Shown here in pieces: positions 35,071 to 47,977 of a stretch of 64,000 nucleotides of DNA. The stretch comes from Microstegium vimineum. Its lineage: Eukaryota; Streptophyta; Magnoliopsida; Poales; Poaceae. The notes under the pieces are model-generated. The model was given only the letters and a program-made list of their open reading frames with translations. It had not been told where the DNA came from and searched no databases. The position numbers and the translations under genes were made by a program. Position 1 is the first letter of the stretch. Each line of letters starts with the position of its first letter. Location of the stretch: NCBI GenBank assembly GCA_022036555.1, contig CM039133.1, positions 5,149,184-5,213,183 of the forward strand, read 5' to 3'.

Positions 35071-36117
35071 TATTGACACCGTTTTTCGGCACGTGTCAGA
35101 TGAATTAAGACTTGTGTTAATTAGTGACTGTTTTCTATTGGCATCGGAAAGTTATCAGTTGAATTTGCCAATGAAAAAGAATGCTGCAGGAAAGATAAGT
35201 TTGTTGCCGATGGAGGCTGGATGATTCTTGCCAACAAGGGTTAATTGGTGAAGTTAAGTCGCCCGAGCTGCAAAGTTGCTGATGCTGATTGCCGATGAGG
35301 AGATGTTGCCGATGCCGATAGAAGGATGCCAGTACAAGGTTGCCGATAGGCAGGGAGTGCCGATTGGCACAGGGTGACTTAGCGGTTGACGTCGGCAAGG
35401 GATAATTGATGGCGAAATAAGGAAGTCGCGGATTGAAGGAGTCTGTCGATGGAAAGTTTTCATCGAAGGAAGGACATAAGGAAACTGGCGATTTTATACC
35501 AGTATTATTATAGTAGTTTGAGTCTGACTCTTGCACGAGTCGTTTGTTTTCTTTTAAAATAGGCGTGTTTGTTTAGGAAAATAATATTGTTATTTTAGAT
35601 CTGACTCCTGCGCGGGTCAGTTTCCTTAAAGTTAGGAGTTTGTTTTAGGAAAGGTACGAGTCGTGTCTTTGTACAACTCTCCATGCGAGAGTATAAATAT
35701 GTGCCCAAGGGCTGCGTGTAAAAGATATCAAATCAATCAAAATCAAATCAATTTACTCTTATTCTAGTTTTTACTACAATTTACTCTTTTTGCATTAGTC
35801 TTAGTTTATCTATGAGTTCTTCAAGCTTTGACGGGCTGCATCACCTTGGTCTCCGTCAAACTCTTGCAAGTTCCGCATGGGAGTATTCTGAGCTTTGACA
35901 TCTGGGCGTATCGCTGTTGTCTCGTTCAGCTTTGCTCTAGTTATCCTGATCAAATCTGAGTCTTGGCATCCGGGCGCATCGCCGTTGCCCTGTTCAGATC
36001 TTGTTCTAGTTATCGTCCTTGTCGATTAACTGGTCAAATCGACTGGCACACCTTGGATATCGAATTTCGGGTAATAGCCCGAGGTGTTCGCAGATTCTGA
36101 CGCTTTTTGTGTCAACA
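35071..36117 (+). repeat. 5' LTR of gypsy-2
   Basis: 1047 bp, ending GTGTCAACA at 36117, with the TATA-like GTATAAATAT at 35691-35700. Against the 3' LTR (46903-47972) it lacks a short block near 35345 with GATCGGAAAGTATTGCCGAT. Otherwise they are close. Confidence 0.92.
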
Positions 36118-36124
36118 CCTCTTT

Positions 36125-36141
36125 TGGCACACCCGGTGGGA
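36125..36141 (+). promoter_or_regulatory. Primer-binding site of gypsy-2
   Basis: TGGCACACCCGGTGGGA, identical to the copy 1 site, seven bases after the LTR. Confidence 0.7.
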
Positions 36142-36168
36142 CCCGATTATACAAATTATACATCTATC

Positions 36169-39100
36169 ATGGGTGATCATGCTGACGTCAACCAGAGGAA
36201 CGTCATCGAAGTCTCCGAGGCCGATCTAAAAGATGATCAGAAGCTGGCCATGGAGCGGGCTATGGAGGAATACAAGCAATTGTATTTGAAATCCTTTAGC
36301 CTAAACCGGAGCGGCGAAGCAATCCAGAAGCAAGATCCGTCGTTGCCATGGCAGGTCACGTTTGACGCCAATCCTGCTAAGTTACAAGAGATGGTTAATT
36401 CTGCTTTGAGTCAAGCATTAATTAGCCACTCCAGCGTGTTGTCCAATACTATCTACAATGCTGTCATGCAATCTTTCAAAGAAGGACAAGCACCGCAATA
36501 TGTTGGTCCAACGTATCATCAACCTGGATCGGCATCTATAAACCCATCGGCGGCCCCAATGACAGCCTCCACTCCTGTGGATCCGTCTGCCGATGTGGCT
36601 ACACCGCCAAGGTCGAGTCCTAAAAGCGTCAACAAGCTCAATACAGATCCAGTGGCGTCGACGATGTCGGGACCTACTGTCCAGAGTCATCCAGCACCTG
36701 CCAACTGGTGGGGTTACGGTATGCCTTCAAATCCATCTGCTGGTTCTAATCTGGTGCAGGGAGATAGCTCAGTTTGGAAAAGCTCAATGACATCGGCAAT
36801 GCAGTCACAGCCGGTGATACCTATGATGCACTACTCTACGTCTTCTCCAACCGCACAAGTGCCATCAGAAGATGTTCAAGTAATTCCTAAAGTACCTCTG
36901 ATGCCACCATCGGCAAACTCTATGCCGATGCAACACAGTATAGCAATTGGAAGTCAACATATGGTTGTGAACCCTCAAACCGGAGTACTGGCCTGTCAAG
37001 GTAACCAGTTTGTTGACTACTCTAAGCTGTAGGAGCAGCAAATGCCAGTTAGCTATCAGCCATCGGTAGGTCACGTGTCGATGAGTTATAATCCTGGATG
37101 GACTAATCAGCCACCAGTCCAACACCCTGACGTACTAATGCATCAATACGGGAGTCTAGCGAACACTCAGAGTGGACCATCGGTACAGCAACCGATGAAT
37201 ATGATGACTCAACCCAATCTACTAAGTGTTCAAAATTACCCATCGGTAACGCAGCCGATGCATAGTGTCCCGATGACATCGGTACAGCAACCGATGAATA
37301 TGATGACTCAACCCAATCTACTAAGTGTTCAAAATTACCCATCGGTAACGCAGCCGATGCATAGTGTCCCGATGACTGGTGCCGCGCCCGTGACAACTAC
37401 TCTGAACCATCTTCTACCAAGACATGAAGAGGCGCATCAGCCGACTCCACCAGTCAACAACCAGCCAATGAGTCGGCAAGAGCAGGATGCATATTGGACT
37501 GATAAGATCGCCGAAGTGATGAAAGAACAGTTCGGCATTAAACCCAAGGTTAACACTTATTCTTATCGGACACCGTATCCTCCCGCGTATGACTTAATTT
37601 CTCTCCCAAATCGGTACAAAGTGCCTGATTTTACCAAATTCTTCGGCGAAGACGACACATCAACGATGGAGCACATCAACCGCTTTATTATCCAGTGCGG
37701 AGAAGCTGCCAGCAGAGAGGAACTGAGGGTAAGATTGTTCTCATCGTCATTGTTTGGATCGGCCTTCACCTGGTTTATATCATTACCTCCAAACTCCGTG
37801 ATTACTTGGGCTGACCTAGAAAGACAATTTCACAAGTATTTCTTCGCGGGCATACATGAAAAGAAGCTTACCGATTTGGTCAAGTTAAGACAACGCAATG
37901 ACGAATCGGTAGAGAATTTTGTTCAGAGGCTGCGAGATGTGAAGAATAAATGCTACAGCTTGGTGCTTGATGATCGGCAACTGGCAGACTTGGCGTTTCA
38001 AGGACTACTACCGCATATCAAAGATAAATATGCGTCTCAAGAGTTTGAAAGCTTGATTCATCTGGTGCAAAGAATTGCCGATCAAGATGTCAAGACTTTT
38101 GAGCTGAGAAAGACTTGGAACAAGAAGGTGACCTTCATCGAGCAAGAAGATTCCGATGAAGAGCAAAACGTCAGTGTCGCCGAATGGGTAAAAGATAAGA
38201 AACCTGTGTCTTGTCCGTTCGACTAGAAAGAAGCTGAAAGGTTCACCTTTGATATAACCAAGGCCGATAGAATGTTTGACTTGTTTCTTCAAGAAGGGCG
38301 GATCAAGTTGGCGCCTAACCAAGTAATTCCGTCGGCCGAAGAGCTCAGGAAGATCAGGTACTGCAAATGGCACAATGCGACTTCGCACAGTACCAATGAT
38401 TGCAAGGTGTTCAGGCAGCAGTTGCAGTCAGAGATTGAATCTGGACGGATCAGATTCAAAAATTCTAAAGTCCAGAGACCGATGAAAATTGATCAGCACC
38501 CGTTTCCAAATAATATGGTGGAAACTAATAGAATGACTAAAGTGCTAACATCGGAAGCTGCTAGGAAGAAGGCATCGGTGGACCCTAACCATCAAGTGGC
38601 TGAACACGACGAGAGAAGGTTTACCGATGACAGGAAAGATAAGAAAGTTGCCGATGAAGGTAGCAGCGCCAACAGGGCTCCTGGTGTTATAATCACGCAT
38701 AAGCAGCCAAGGCGAGACTATCGGCAAGCGCGCGAGGAGCGCATCGGCAGGAAGAAGAGGAGTACCAGGAGTGGCTTCGGCATAAGGACCACTGGAAGTG
38801 TCCTTTCTTCGTTCACTGCTGGGAAGAGGGCATCAAGCTACCCACCGCCGAAAATTGTCCTGAATGCAATGGGTACTACGCTTTCGATCGGTTAGGTAAG
38901 AAACCTTGTTTTGATGATCGAGCATCCAGGTACGCCAAGCCGCTCAGAGAGAAGAGGTCGGCACATGACCAACTGGGGGGCAAGCTCAGCGTGCATGATA
39001 GGCTTGGCAGGCGTGTTGATCAAGAAGAGCTTGAGGAGATGGCCAATGCAAGAGTGTCTAATGAAGAAGTGTTCTCCAGAGATCCAAACATCGGGGGAAA

Positions 39101-39959
39101 GGCCGATACAAGCAACGATAAGCGGCACCAGCCTGCCTGGAAAACCAACCTCCCTCGGTGGTGCCCTAAGGGTCTTATAAAGACTCAGAAGAGAAGGATT
39201 CAGCACGAACGCCGAAATGACTTGTACAACGATGAAGATCCTTCAAGGGAAAAGGAGTGGAGGCCTAAGCGCAAGGATAGGGATCCATCGGCAGAAATCA
39301 ATATGGTCGCCATATTGCCGATGGAGTTCATGGCGCCGGTCGGCGATGATGAAGAAACTACGGAGATGGCACAATTGGTTTTAGATCCGATGACAGCCGT
39401 CTTTGAGAAGCCTGCTGATGATGAAAGGCAGCACCTAAGGGCCCTATTTGTTAGGGGCAAGGTGGATGGACAGCCTGTGACAAAGATGTTGGTGGATGGC
39501 GGGGCGTCGATCAACATAATGCCATATGTCGTGTTCAGAAAGCTTGGTAAATCCGACCAGGACTTGGTCAAGACGGACATGAAGCTCAAAGACTTCGAAG
39601 GCAATGTGTCGCTAGCTATGGGAGCCATATGTGTTGAGTTAACCATCGGCAGCAAAACTTTGCCGACGACATTCTTTGTAATCAGTGGTAAAGGTACCTA
39701 CAACTTGCTCCTAGGGAGGGATTGGATCCACACTAATTGCTGCATTCCTTCTACAATGCACCAAAGCCTTGTGCAGTGGGTCGGAGATAAAATTGAGGTC
39801 GTCCGAAGTGAAACCCCATCGACCGTCGCGTCGGCAGAATCAGAAACTTACGAGCAAACCAGGTGCATATCAGGTGAAGCTTGGGATACAGAGTTTCTCA
39901 AAGTTGCCGATTATCGCATCATACCGATCCAAGCAGTCGGTTCTGAAGAGGAGTCTTAA
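36169..39959 (+). pseudogene. Gag-protease of gypsy-2
   Basis: Starts MGDHADVNQRNVIEVSEADL at the ATG at 36169. Broken by TAG at 37030 (CAG in copy 1) and TAG at 38224 (CAG in copy 1), then a shift near 38750. It includes two 99 bp tandem units (37178-37375) that encode a 33-residue Gln/Pro/Met-rich repeat absent from copy 1. Capsid-like domain around 37610-37930; protease with MLVDGGASINIM and NLLLGRDWIH around 39490-39730. The frame ends TAA at 39957-39959, which overlaps the pol ATG as TAATG. Confidence 0.87.
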
Positions 39960-42900
39960 TGGATCGGTTCGCTGATGATGGAAAGCTGGGGCAGGGCTTC
40001 ACATCCACCGATGATTTACTCGAGATAGACATCGGTGATGGTAGTAAACATAGGCCTACTTTTATTAGTAATAATTTAGATTCCCAATGTAAACAGCAGT
40101 TAACCGATTTATTAAGGAATACAAAGATTGTTTTGCTTGGGATTATACGGAGATGCCTGGTTTAGACCGATCGATAGTCGAACATCGGTTACCCATTAAG
40201 TCTGGTTTCCAACCACATTGGCAACCTGGACGCCGATGCAATCCTAATATTTTATCTGACATTAAGGCTGAAATTACAAAGTTAATTGAAGCTGGATTTA
40301 TTCGGAAGTGCCGATATGCCGAGTAGATTTCTAATGTGGTTCATGTTTACAAGAAAAATGGAAAACTTCGTGTTTGTATTGATTTCAGGAATCTTAACAA
40401 GGCTACGCCGATGGATGGCTACCCGATGCCCATTGCCGATCTGCTAATTGATGCTGCTGCTGGACATCAAATCATTAGCTTCATGGATGGCAATGCTGGA
40501 TACAATCAAATATTCATGGCTGAAGAAGACATATCCAAAACTGCTTTCAGATGTCCAGGTCATGTCGGTTTATTTGAATGGGTTGTCATCACTTTTGGCT
40601 TGAAGAATGCCGATGCTACTTATCAGAGAGCAATGAATTTCATCTTTCATAAGTATATCGGCACGATAGTCGAGATCTACATTGATGATGTGGTGGTTAA
40701 GTATGGAAATTTTGGGAAGCATCTTGCCGATTTGCGAAAAATATTGGAATGCACAAGGGAGCATGGGTTAAAGATGAATCCTAATAAGTGTGCATTCGGT
40801 GTATCGGCAGGTCCGTTTCTGGGTTTTATGGTGCATCAAAGAGGCATAGAGATCGGCAGAAAGTCTATTGATGCAATTAACAAAGTGGTTGCTCCTACAA
40901 ACAAGACCGAGCTGCAATCCTTGATCGGCAAGATTAATTTCATTAGAAGATTTATATCCAACTTGTCTGGTAAGATTAAATCTTTTAGTCTGTTGCTGAA
41001 GTTGAAAGCCGATCAAGAGTTTATATGGAAAGAAGAACAGTAGTTAGCTTTGGAGGAGGTCAAGAAATATTTGGTAAACCCTCCAGTCTTGGTTCCACCT
41101 CAACACGGGAAGCCTTTCAGATTGTATTTGTCTACCGATGACGGTGTTATCGGATCAGCCTTGATTCAACAATTTGAAGGGAAAGAACGTGTAATATATT
41201 ATTTGAGCAGGAGGTTGGTGGATGCTGAAACTAGGTATTCGGCCATAGAGAGATTATGCTTATGTTTATATTTCTCTTGCATCAAATTGAGACATTATTT
41301 ATTGTCGGCTGAATGCACCGTTATCTGCAAAGATGACGTGGTTAAGTATATGCTGTCGATGCCAATATTGAGCGGAAGAATCGGCAAATGGATTTTGGCA
41401 CTTTCAGAGTTTGATCTGAGGTATGAATCGGCTAAGGCAGTCAAAGGTCAAGTGATAGCCGATTTTGTTACTCAGCATTGTAACATGGTAAGCTATGTGG
41501 AGATCGCTCCTTGGACTTTGTTCTTTGATGGATCTACGTGCAAAGACGGAGCAGGTATCGGTATTCTCTTAATTTCACCACGAGGATAGAGATATGAGAT
41601 TTCGTTGCCGATTGTTGCTACTTCAACGAACAATCAGGCTGAGTACCAGGCTCTGCTAAAAGGGTTGGAATTACTCAGGGAGGTACGTGCCGATGCTGTT
41701 GAAATCTTCGGTGATTCTATGTTGGTAATTAACTAGTTGATTGGGACATATGAATGCCGAAGTGAAGCTTTAATTGCAACCCATGAAAGGTGTTTGCAGT
41801 TATTAAAAGAATTCAAGGAGTACCGCCTTGAGCATATCCCTAGGTTGCATAATAAAGAGGTCAATCGGTTAGCACAGAATGCTTCAGGATATCAGCCGAT
41901 TCAAGAAGTCATAACATCGGAAATGGTTGCCGATGCCTAAAAAAGGAGATTGCCGATTACTTAAGAGATCCGTCTAAGAAGGTTGAAAGACGCCTAAGGT
42001 TCCAAGCCACTAAGTATGTGCTCCTCGACGATGAATTGTATTATCGGACGATTGATGGAGTTTTGCTTAAGTGCCTTGGTAAAGAGGAGTCAAAAGAGTT
42101 GATGGGCGAAATCCATGAAGGTGTGTGTGGAGCGCATCAATCGGCATTCAAGATGAAGTGGATGATTAGGCGGAATGGATATTATTGGCTGACGATTCAT
42201 GAAGATTGCTTCAACTATTTTAAAGGGTGCCAGGATTGTCAGAAGTTTGGTAATGTCCAGAGGGCACCTGCATCGGCAATGAATCCTATAATCAAGCCTT
42301 GGCCGTTCAGAGGATGGGCTATTGATCTCATCGGCCAGATTTATCCGCCGTCAAGTAAGGGGCATAAGTTTATACTCGTTGCTACCGATTACTTCACAAA
42401 ATGGGTTGAGGCAATTCCTTTGAAGAAGGTGACATCGGCAAACATGGTAGATTTTGTAAAAGAGCATATTGTTTACCGATTCGGTATTCCTCAAACTATT
42501 ACTACCGATCAAGGAACCATGTTCACATCAGGAGAGTTTGATGAATTTGCCACTAGTATGGGGTTCAAGGTATTGAATTCTTCTCCTTATTATGCTCAAG
42601 CTAACGGTCAAGCTGAAGCAACTAATAAGGGGGTCATTAAGCTTATCAAACGCAAAATTGAAGAGAACCCTAGAAGGTGGCATGTGGTGTTGAATGAGGC
42701 CCTATGGTCGTATCGGATGGCTTGTCATGGTGCAACCAAGGTTTCGCCGTATCAGTTGGTCTATGGACACGATGCTGTCCTGCCTTGGGAAATTAAAGCT
42801 GGTTCTAGGCGATTATCTTTTCAAGATCAGTTGACAACCGATGGTTATGGTACTCTTATGAGGATGAGTTGGAAGACTTAGCAAGTCATCGGTTGAGGGC

Positions 42901-43105
42901 TTTGGTTAATATTGAAGAGAATAAGAAAAGGGTTGCTAGATGGTATGACAAAAAAGTCAAGGTGAAAACGTTCGCCGATGGCGATCTGGTATGGAAGTTG
43001 ATTTTACCGATTGGGACTAAGAGTTCTAAGTTTGGAAAATGGTCTCCTAATTGGGAAGGTCCTTATCGGATAAATAGTCTGCTCCTGGCAATGTTTATAT
43101 TTTAG
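39959..43105 (+). pseudogene. Polymerase of gypsy-2
   Basis: Pol begins with the ATG at 39959, sharing a base with the gag-protease stop. A shift near 40110, TAG at 40324 (family Trp), TAG at 41041, TAG at 41587 and TAG at 41734 (CAG in copy 1) and a shift near 41935 break it. Reverse transcriptase has LRVCIDFRNLNKATPMDGYP and the YIDD box near 40685. RNase H and the archaeal-type RNase H (FFDGSTCKDGAGIGIL, about 41520) follow. Integrase is the best-kept part: 42018-42881 covers the HHCC finger and the D,D,E core (WAIDL, TTDQGTMF, GQAEATNKG). Confidence 0.88.
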
Positions 43106-43267
43106 AAACTCTCGAAGGGGTTGCATTCTCCAGACGCATAGAGTGCTCGTTGGAATGCCGATAAAGGAAAAGTTATATAAACATCGGTAAAAGTTGTACT
43201 GATATTACATCGCAGAGCAAAATCAAGTATCAATGTTACAGTTGCCGATACAACGAATTGTAGTAAA

Positions 43268-46200
43268 TTACAACAAGGATTGGATGACTGATATCGCACG
43301 CAGGCGAATTTGTTCTATTTCCTCCATCTCCTTGGCATCGGCATCGGCAGAGCCCCCGACTAGCTTGATTTTCTTCTTCAATGAAATGGCTTGTCGAGCG
43401 TTTTGGTCTCTTTCTTGTCGCAGAACCTTGATAGTGTCGTCCAGTTGTGCTTTCTTTTGGCTAACTGCGTTCAAGGCTTCTTCGACCTTTCTTAGCTCGG
43501 CTTGCAGTTCAACTTTCCTTGCCGATAGTTGAATGAATTCTTGTTCGAGACCAGTGCTGGAGGCTTCTGCTTGGCCGATGCTCTTGTGTTTTTCGTCGGC
43601 AATACTTTTAAACTTGAGCTTTTCTTCCTCAGTCTTAGATTGGGCAGCCCTATCGGCTATGCGACGGGAGAGCCTCTGGTATTGGAGTTGCTTGCTATCG
43701 AGGAAAGTCGCCTGGAAGAGTGTTTCTTCTGTATCGGCAGGGAGGTGGCCTTGGATATCCTTGAAAGCTGTCCTTGCTGTGGTTGAATCATGGACGAGCT
43801 GAGATGTATCTTGTTGCAGCAGGGAATGTTGTGCTTCAAGCTTGGATTTGACCTCTACCGATAGAGCTGGAGCAGAACTTTCTTCGTCCTCATCCTCACT
43901 GGGAATGTTGATGGCGAAGGAGAACAAGCTGTCTGCTCGAGCGGGGCCTTCTTGGTTTTCATTCTCATCTTGGAGGTTGGTGCCGAAGAAAAATAGGCTA
44001 TCTGGAGAGTCTTGGGCCTGAAAAAAGAAGGGGTTATGATGTGCCGATCATAAGGGGTAACCGACTTACCATCTTGAAGCGGATTTCTTGCCTGGGACTT
44101 GGCATATCGGCTGGGGCAGCCTCATCCTGGAGATCGGCAGCCGTTGCCGATGAGCGCACTTCTGTTGGGGAAGCAGTTGGAGTTGTTGGTGTTGTTGTTG
44201 GTGTTGTTGTTGGCGCTGTCTCCTGTGGTAGTGGTGCCGTCCTTTGGTCAGGATTCTCATCTGGCATAGGCACTGGTGCCGATGCCGATGTTGTTGCAGT
44301 AGGTGGTATCTCCTAATCAGGAATGTCGTCCAGTGGTTGATCAGGGGCAGGGGCCGACGATGGTTCTACTGCTGGCGCATCGGTATCCGGGGTGGCTAGT
44401 CTCAGGCGCCTTTTCTTTCTCGGTGCAGCGGTGGGAGAACCAGCCCGTTTTGATGAAGCCTGGGGGGCATCAGTAGCGGGACTTGGAGATGCTTGTGCGC
44501 TTGGAGCAGCTGCCGATGACCTCATTGCCTAAAAAGGTTTAGTGCAGGTTATACAAAGTAAAATGTTGCCGATGAAGCAATATGTGATCGGTATAAGTAA
44601 AGATGAGATTTACTGCAAAAACCCGTGTCAAGGCAGCAGCAGCAGCCGATGTAGCCTTGGTTTTTGCAGGCGTCGATTTGGGTACCTTCTGAGGGGTGAA
44701 GGCAGCCAGTGTGGAGGCATTATTGCCGATGAGTGATATAGGACTCATCACTCGGAGATTGAAAGGTTTGCCACTCCTGCTCATTTTAGGGATCGGATCG
44801 TCAACCTGTCAAGCATGAGGAGGTCAGATGCCGATGACAAGAATCAAGTAATGAGGAATGCATCGGGATTAAAAACTTACTGCGTCGTCGGGGATGATGT
44901 GGTTGGCGTCAATCATATGCCGATAATAGTGTGATGACTTGGCAAATAATTGATATCTCATTCTTGCCACCAGAATTTATATTCATTCGTAATGAAGGAT
45001 GTTGGTGACTAGGAGGATAAATCAATATCTGACGTATCAGCATTAGGAGGAAGATTGACGACCTTGTTCCAGTCTATAGCGTTGGAGATGACTTGTCTTG
45101 GCTTTGCAATCTTGGCATAGCAGAGCTTGATCGGCAGTTGGCCGAATGCCAGTTGTCTTGCCGCTGCCGATGGGTAGTAGAACTCAAAGGATGGAGGAGC
45201 ATTTTTCCCAGTTCCGAAAATGTTGACTGGGATGGCTCGGGGAATAATATTGGCCTTCATGATTATTTGATTTTGAGGCATATTCCCATCGGTAAGGTTG
45301 AACAGCAGCGGGAATCGGTTGTCTTCATCAACGTATGGCCACCAGAGCCGTTCTGAAGCAGGGATTCCGTTGTAAAATTTCTGGAAGAATAGGCTAAACT
45401 GTTCTGCATCGGCATCGGTCCCTGGTAACACTATGATGGCCTCTCCGAAGTTGAGTGGAGGGCGAGTTGCCGATTCATCATCCCTATATCTGTAATTTTC
45501 CGATATGTCCCTTGGGAATCGCTGAGCAAACAAGTCAAATTGGAGGACTTTGTACATGTGTGCATTTAACCACATGTTTATGAACCACCAGGGACCTCCA
45601 AGGTTGCCGATGGGCTCACCTAACAACAACTTCTTAGACACTTGGTGTAGAAGGCGGTACACTGATCCAAGAAGGTATCGGCCGAGAGGGAGTCTTGTTC
45701 CATCGGCTAAAAGCTCTGCTGCTGGGAGGTACATTGTGGTCGGTCCAACAGTTTTGCCACAGAAAATAAACTTCTCCAGCCACATGTTCAGGAAGGTGGC
45801 GTGCTCTCTTTGCCCTACCGATCCAGTCTTTTGGTGTTCTTGAATATAACCGGTCCAGCCGCCGATGTTTCGTGTGTTCACTTTATACTCAGCTTTTCGA
45901 TGGAATAAAGTTGAGACATCATCGGAAGAAACATCAAGACCGGTCAGCATGTGCACATCAGCAAGGCTAGGGGTGGTTGGTCCATGTCTGAATAGGAGGG
46001 CGTTCATGGTGTCAGACCAAAAGTAGGAGGCCGCTATCAACATGTTCTTGTTTTTCTCCATATCGGCAATGGAGAGCCTGATGCATTGATCCAGATTGCG
46101 CTTTGACCAGTAGACTTGTTGTGTTCTAATAACCCTAAGGTACCAGTTTTTCCACCCCTTGGTAGCCTTGGGCCATGAACGGAAGGCGTCCTTCCATAAT

Positions 46201-46474
46201 CCTAAATTGAAATACTCGGATCTGAATGGAATGCGGTTGGCTTCCGCATTGATCAGATAGCTAGGGTCAGGATTTCCCATTGGGCCTAGGCAGGTGAAGC
46301 TGGACTGCTCGAGAGGGATTACTACTTTGTTGTACAGTTCCTAGGTTTCGAAAAGAAGAGAGAAGAAGGAATCAAAGAAGGAAAGGGAAAAGATTACAGG
46401 AAAGATTCGTGCGGAAAAGGAACTGCCAGAAGAAAGGAGTAGGCTTACTTTGGGGATGTCGACTTGGATCGCCA
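43268..46474 (-). pseudogene. Antisense plant-mobile-domain and coiled-coil gene carried by gypsy-2
   Basis: This is the better-preserved copy of the antisense gene. A short first exon (ATG at 46474, MAIQVDIPK, donor GTAAGC) is followed by a large open exon (about 46342-45009) with the plant mobile domain: GWKNWYLRVIRTQQVYWSKR, LADVHMLTGLDV, GGPWWFINMWLNAHMY, LNFGEAIIVLPGTDA and FEFYYPSAAARQLAFGQLP. Smaller exons follow: about 44990-44880 (WWQE then TGA, where copy 1 has TGG), 44815-44619, 44527-44069 (Pro/Ser/Ala-rich with KKRRLRLA) and 44020-43268, a long coiled coil rich in Glu, Lys, Gln and Leu. Splice sites fit GT-AG. PMD proteins in plants include silencing factors; the role inside a retroelement is unknown. 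Confidence 0.75.
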
Positions 46475-46887
46475 TTGGAGTTGAAGGAGTTCTTGTGGTT
46501 TGTACTTGGCTTGGGGAGAGTACTATTGCTTGAGCTCGAGAGGATGTTCTTCGGAGATGCCGCCAGAGGTTGAAGACGAGGGCAGGTGAAAAAGTGAAAG
46601 TGGACCTAGGGTAAAAAGTAAGTTGGACCGTGGTAACTTTTATGGACCTAGGTCAGGGGTATTTTGGAGTTTCTACTTTTACTATACAGGAATGTGGAGA
46701 GACCTGCGGTGGATGTGCGCGATAATCAAGGGAATATTGTCAGGTTTGCAACTGTTTGCGCTATGATCGAGGGATTTTATTAATAAATTGTAGTTCTGCG
46801 CGCGGGGATCAAGGAAGTTGTGCAATTATCTCGGAAGGAACGGCTACAGTGGAGAAAATTTCGGCGCGTCAAATATTATACACTCCG

Positions 46888-46902
46888 AAATTGGGGGGCA
46901 TG
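46888..46902 (+). promoter_or_regulatory. Polypurine tract of gypsy-2
   Basis: AAATTGGGGGGCATG sits directly before the 3' LTR at 46903. Confidence 0.75.
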
Positions 46903-47972
46903 TGTTGACACCGTTTTTCGGCACGTGTTAGATGAATTAAGACTTGTGTTAATTAGTGGTTGTTTTCTATTGGCATCGGAAAGTTATCAGTTGAATTTGC
47001 CAATGAAAAAGAATGTTGCAGGAAAGATAAGTTTGTTGCCAATGGAGGCTGGATGATTCTTGCCAACAAGGGTTAATTGGTGAAGTTAAGTCGCCCGAGC
47101 TGCAAAGTTGCTGATGCTGATTGCCGATGAGGAGATGTTGCCGATGCTTATAGAAGGATGCCAGTACAAGGTTGCCGATCGGAAAGTATTGCCGATGCCG
47201 ATAGGCAGGGAGTGCCGATTGGCACAGGGTGACTTAGCGGTTGACGTCGGCAAGGGATAATTGATGGCGAAATAAGGAAGTCGCGGATTGAAGGAGTCTG
47301 CCGATGGAAAGTTTTCATCGAAGGAAGGACATAAGGAAACTGGTGATTTTATACCAGTATTATTATAGTAGTTTGAGTCTGACTCTTGCACGAGTCGTTT
47401 GTTTTCCTTTAAAATAGGCGTGTTTATTTAGGAAAATAATATTGTTATTTTAGATCTGACTCCTGCGCGGGTCAGTTTCCTTAAAGTTAGGAGTTTGTTT
47501 TAGGAAAGGTACGAGTCGTGTCTTTGTACAACTCTCCATGCGGGAGTATAAATATGTGCCCAAGGGCTGCGTGTAAAAGATATCAAATCAATCAAAATCA
47601 AATCAATTTACTCTTATTCTACTTTTTACTGCAATTTACTCTTTTTGCATTAGTCTTAGTTTATCTACGAGTTCTTCAAGCTTCGACGGGCTGCATCACC
47701 TTGATCTCCGTCAAACTCTTGCAAGTTCCGCATGGGAGTATTCTGAGCTTTGACATCCGGGCATATCGCTATTGTCTCGTTCAGCTTTGCTCTAGTTATC
47801 CTGATCAAATCTGAGTCTTGGCATCCGGGCGCATCGTCGTTGCCCTGTTCAGATCTTGTTCTAGTTATCGTCCTTGTCGATTAACTGGTCAAATCGACTG
47901 GCACACCTTGGATATCGAATTTCGGGTAATAGTCCGAGGTGTTCGCAGATCCTGACGCTTTTTGTGTCAACA
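46903..47972 (+). repeat. 3' LTR of gypsy-2
   Basis: 1070 bp, TGTTGACACC to GTGTCAACA, followed by ACAAC. The TATA-like box is at 47545-47554. Confidence 0.92.
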
Positions 47973-47977
47973 ACAAC

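Larger units (their letters stand above)
35071..47972 (+). mobile_element. Ty3/gypsy LTR retrotransposon, Tat-type, copy 2
   Basis: A complete 12.9 kb element, same family as 7630-21203, with LTRs of 1047 and 1070 bp, the same primer site, gag-protease, pol with two RNase H domains, integrase and the antisense PMD gene. The left LTR starts TATTGACACC instead of TGTTGACACC, a point change at the usual TG. Its U3 differs from copy 1, so the two represent subfamilies. It carries several in-frame stops. Confidence 0.93.

Noticed and set aside
38893..38895. TAG at a CAG site counted as another methylation-type stop in gypsy-2 gag
   Set aside because: The frame that ends there is not the frame of the protein at that point; it has already shifted near 38750.
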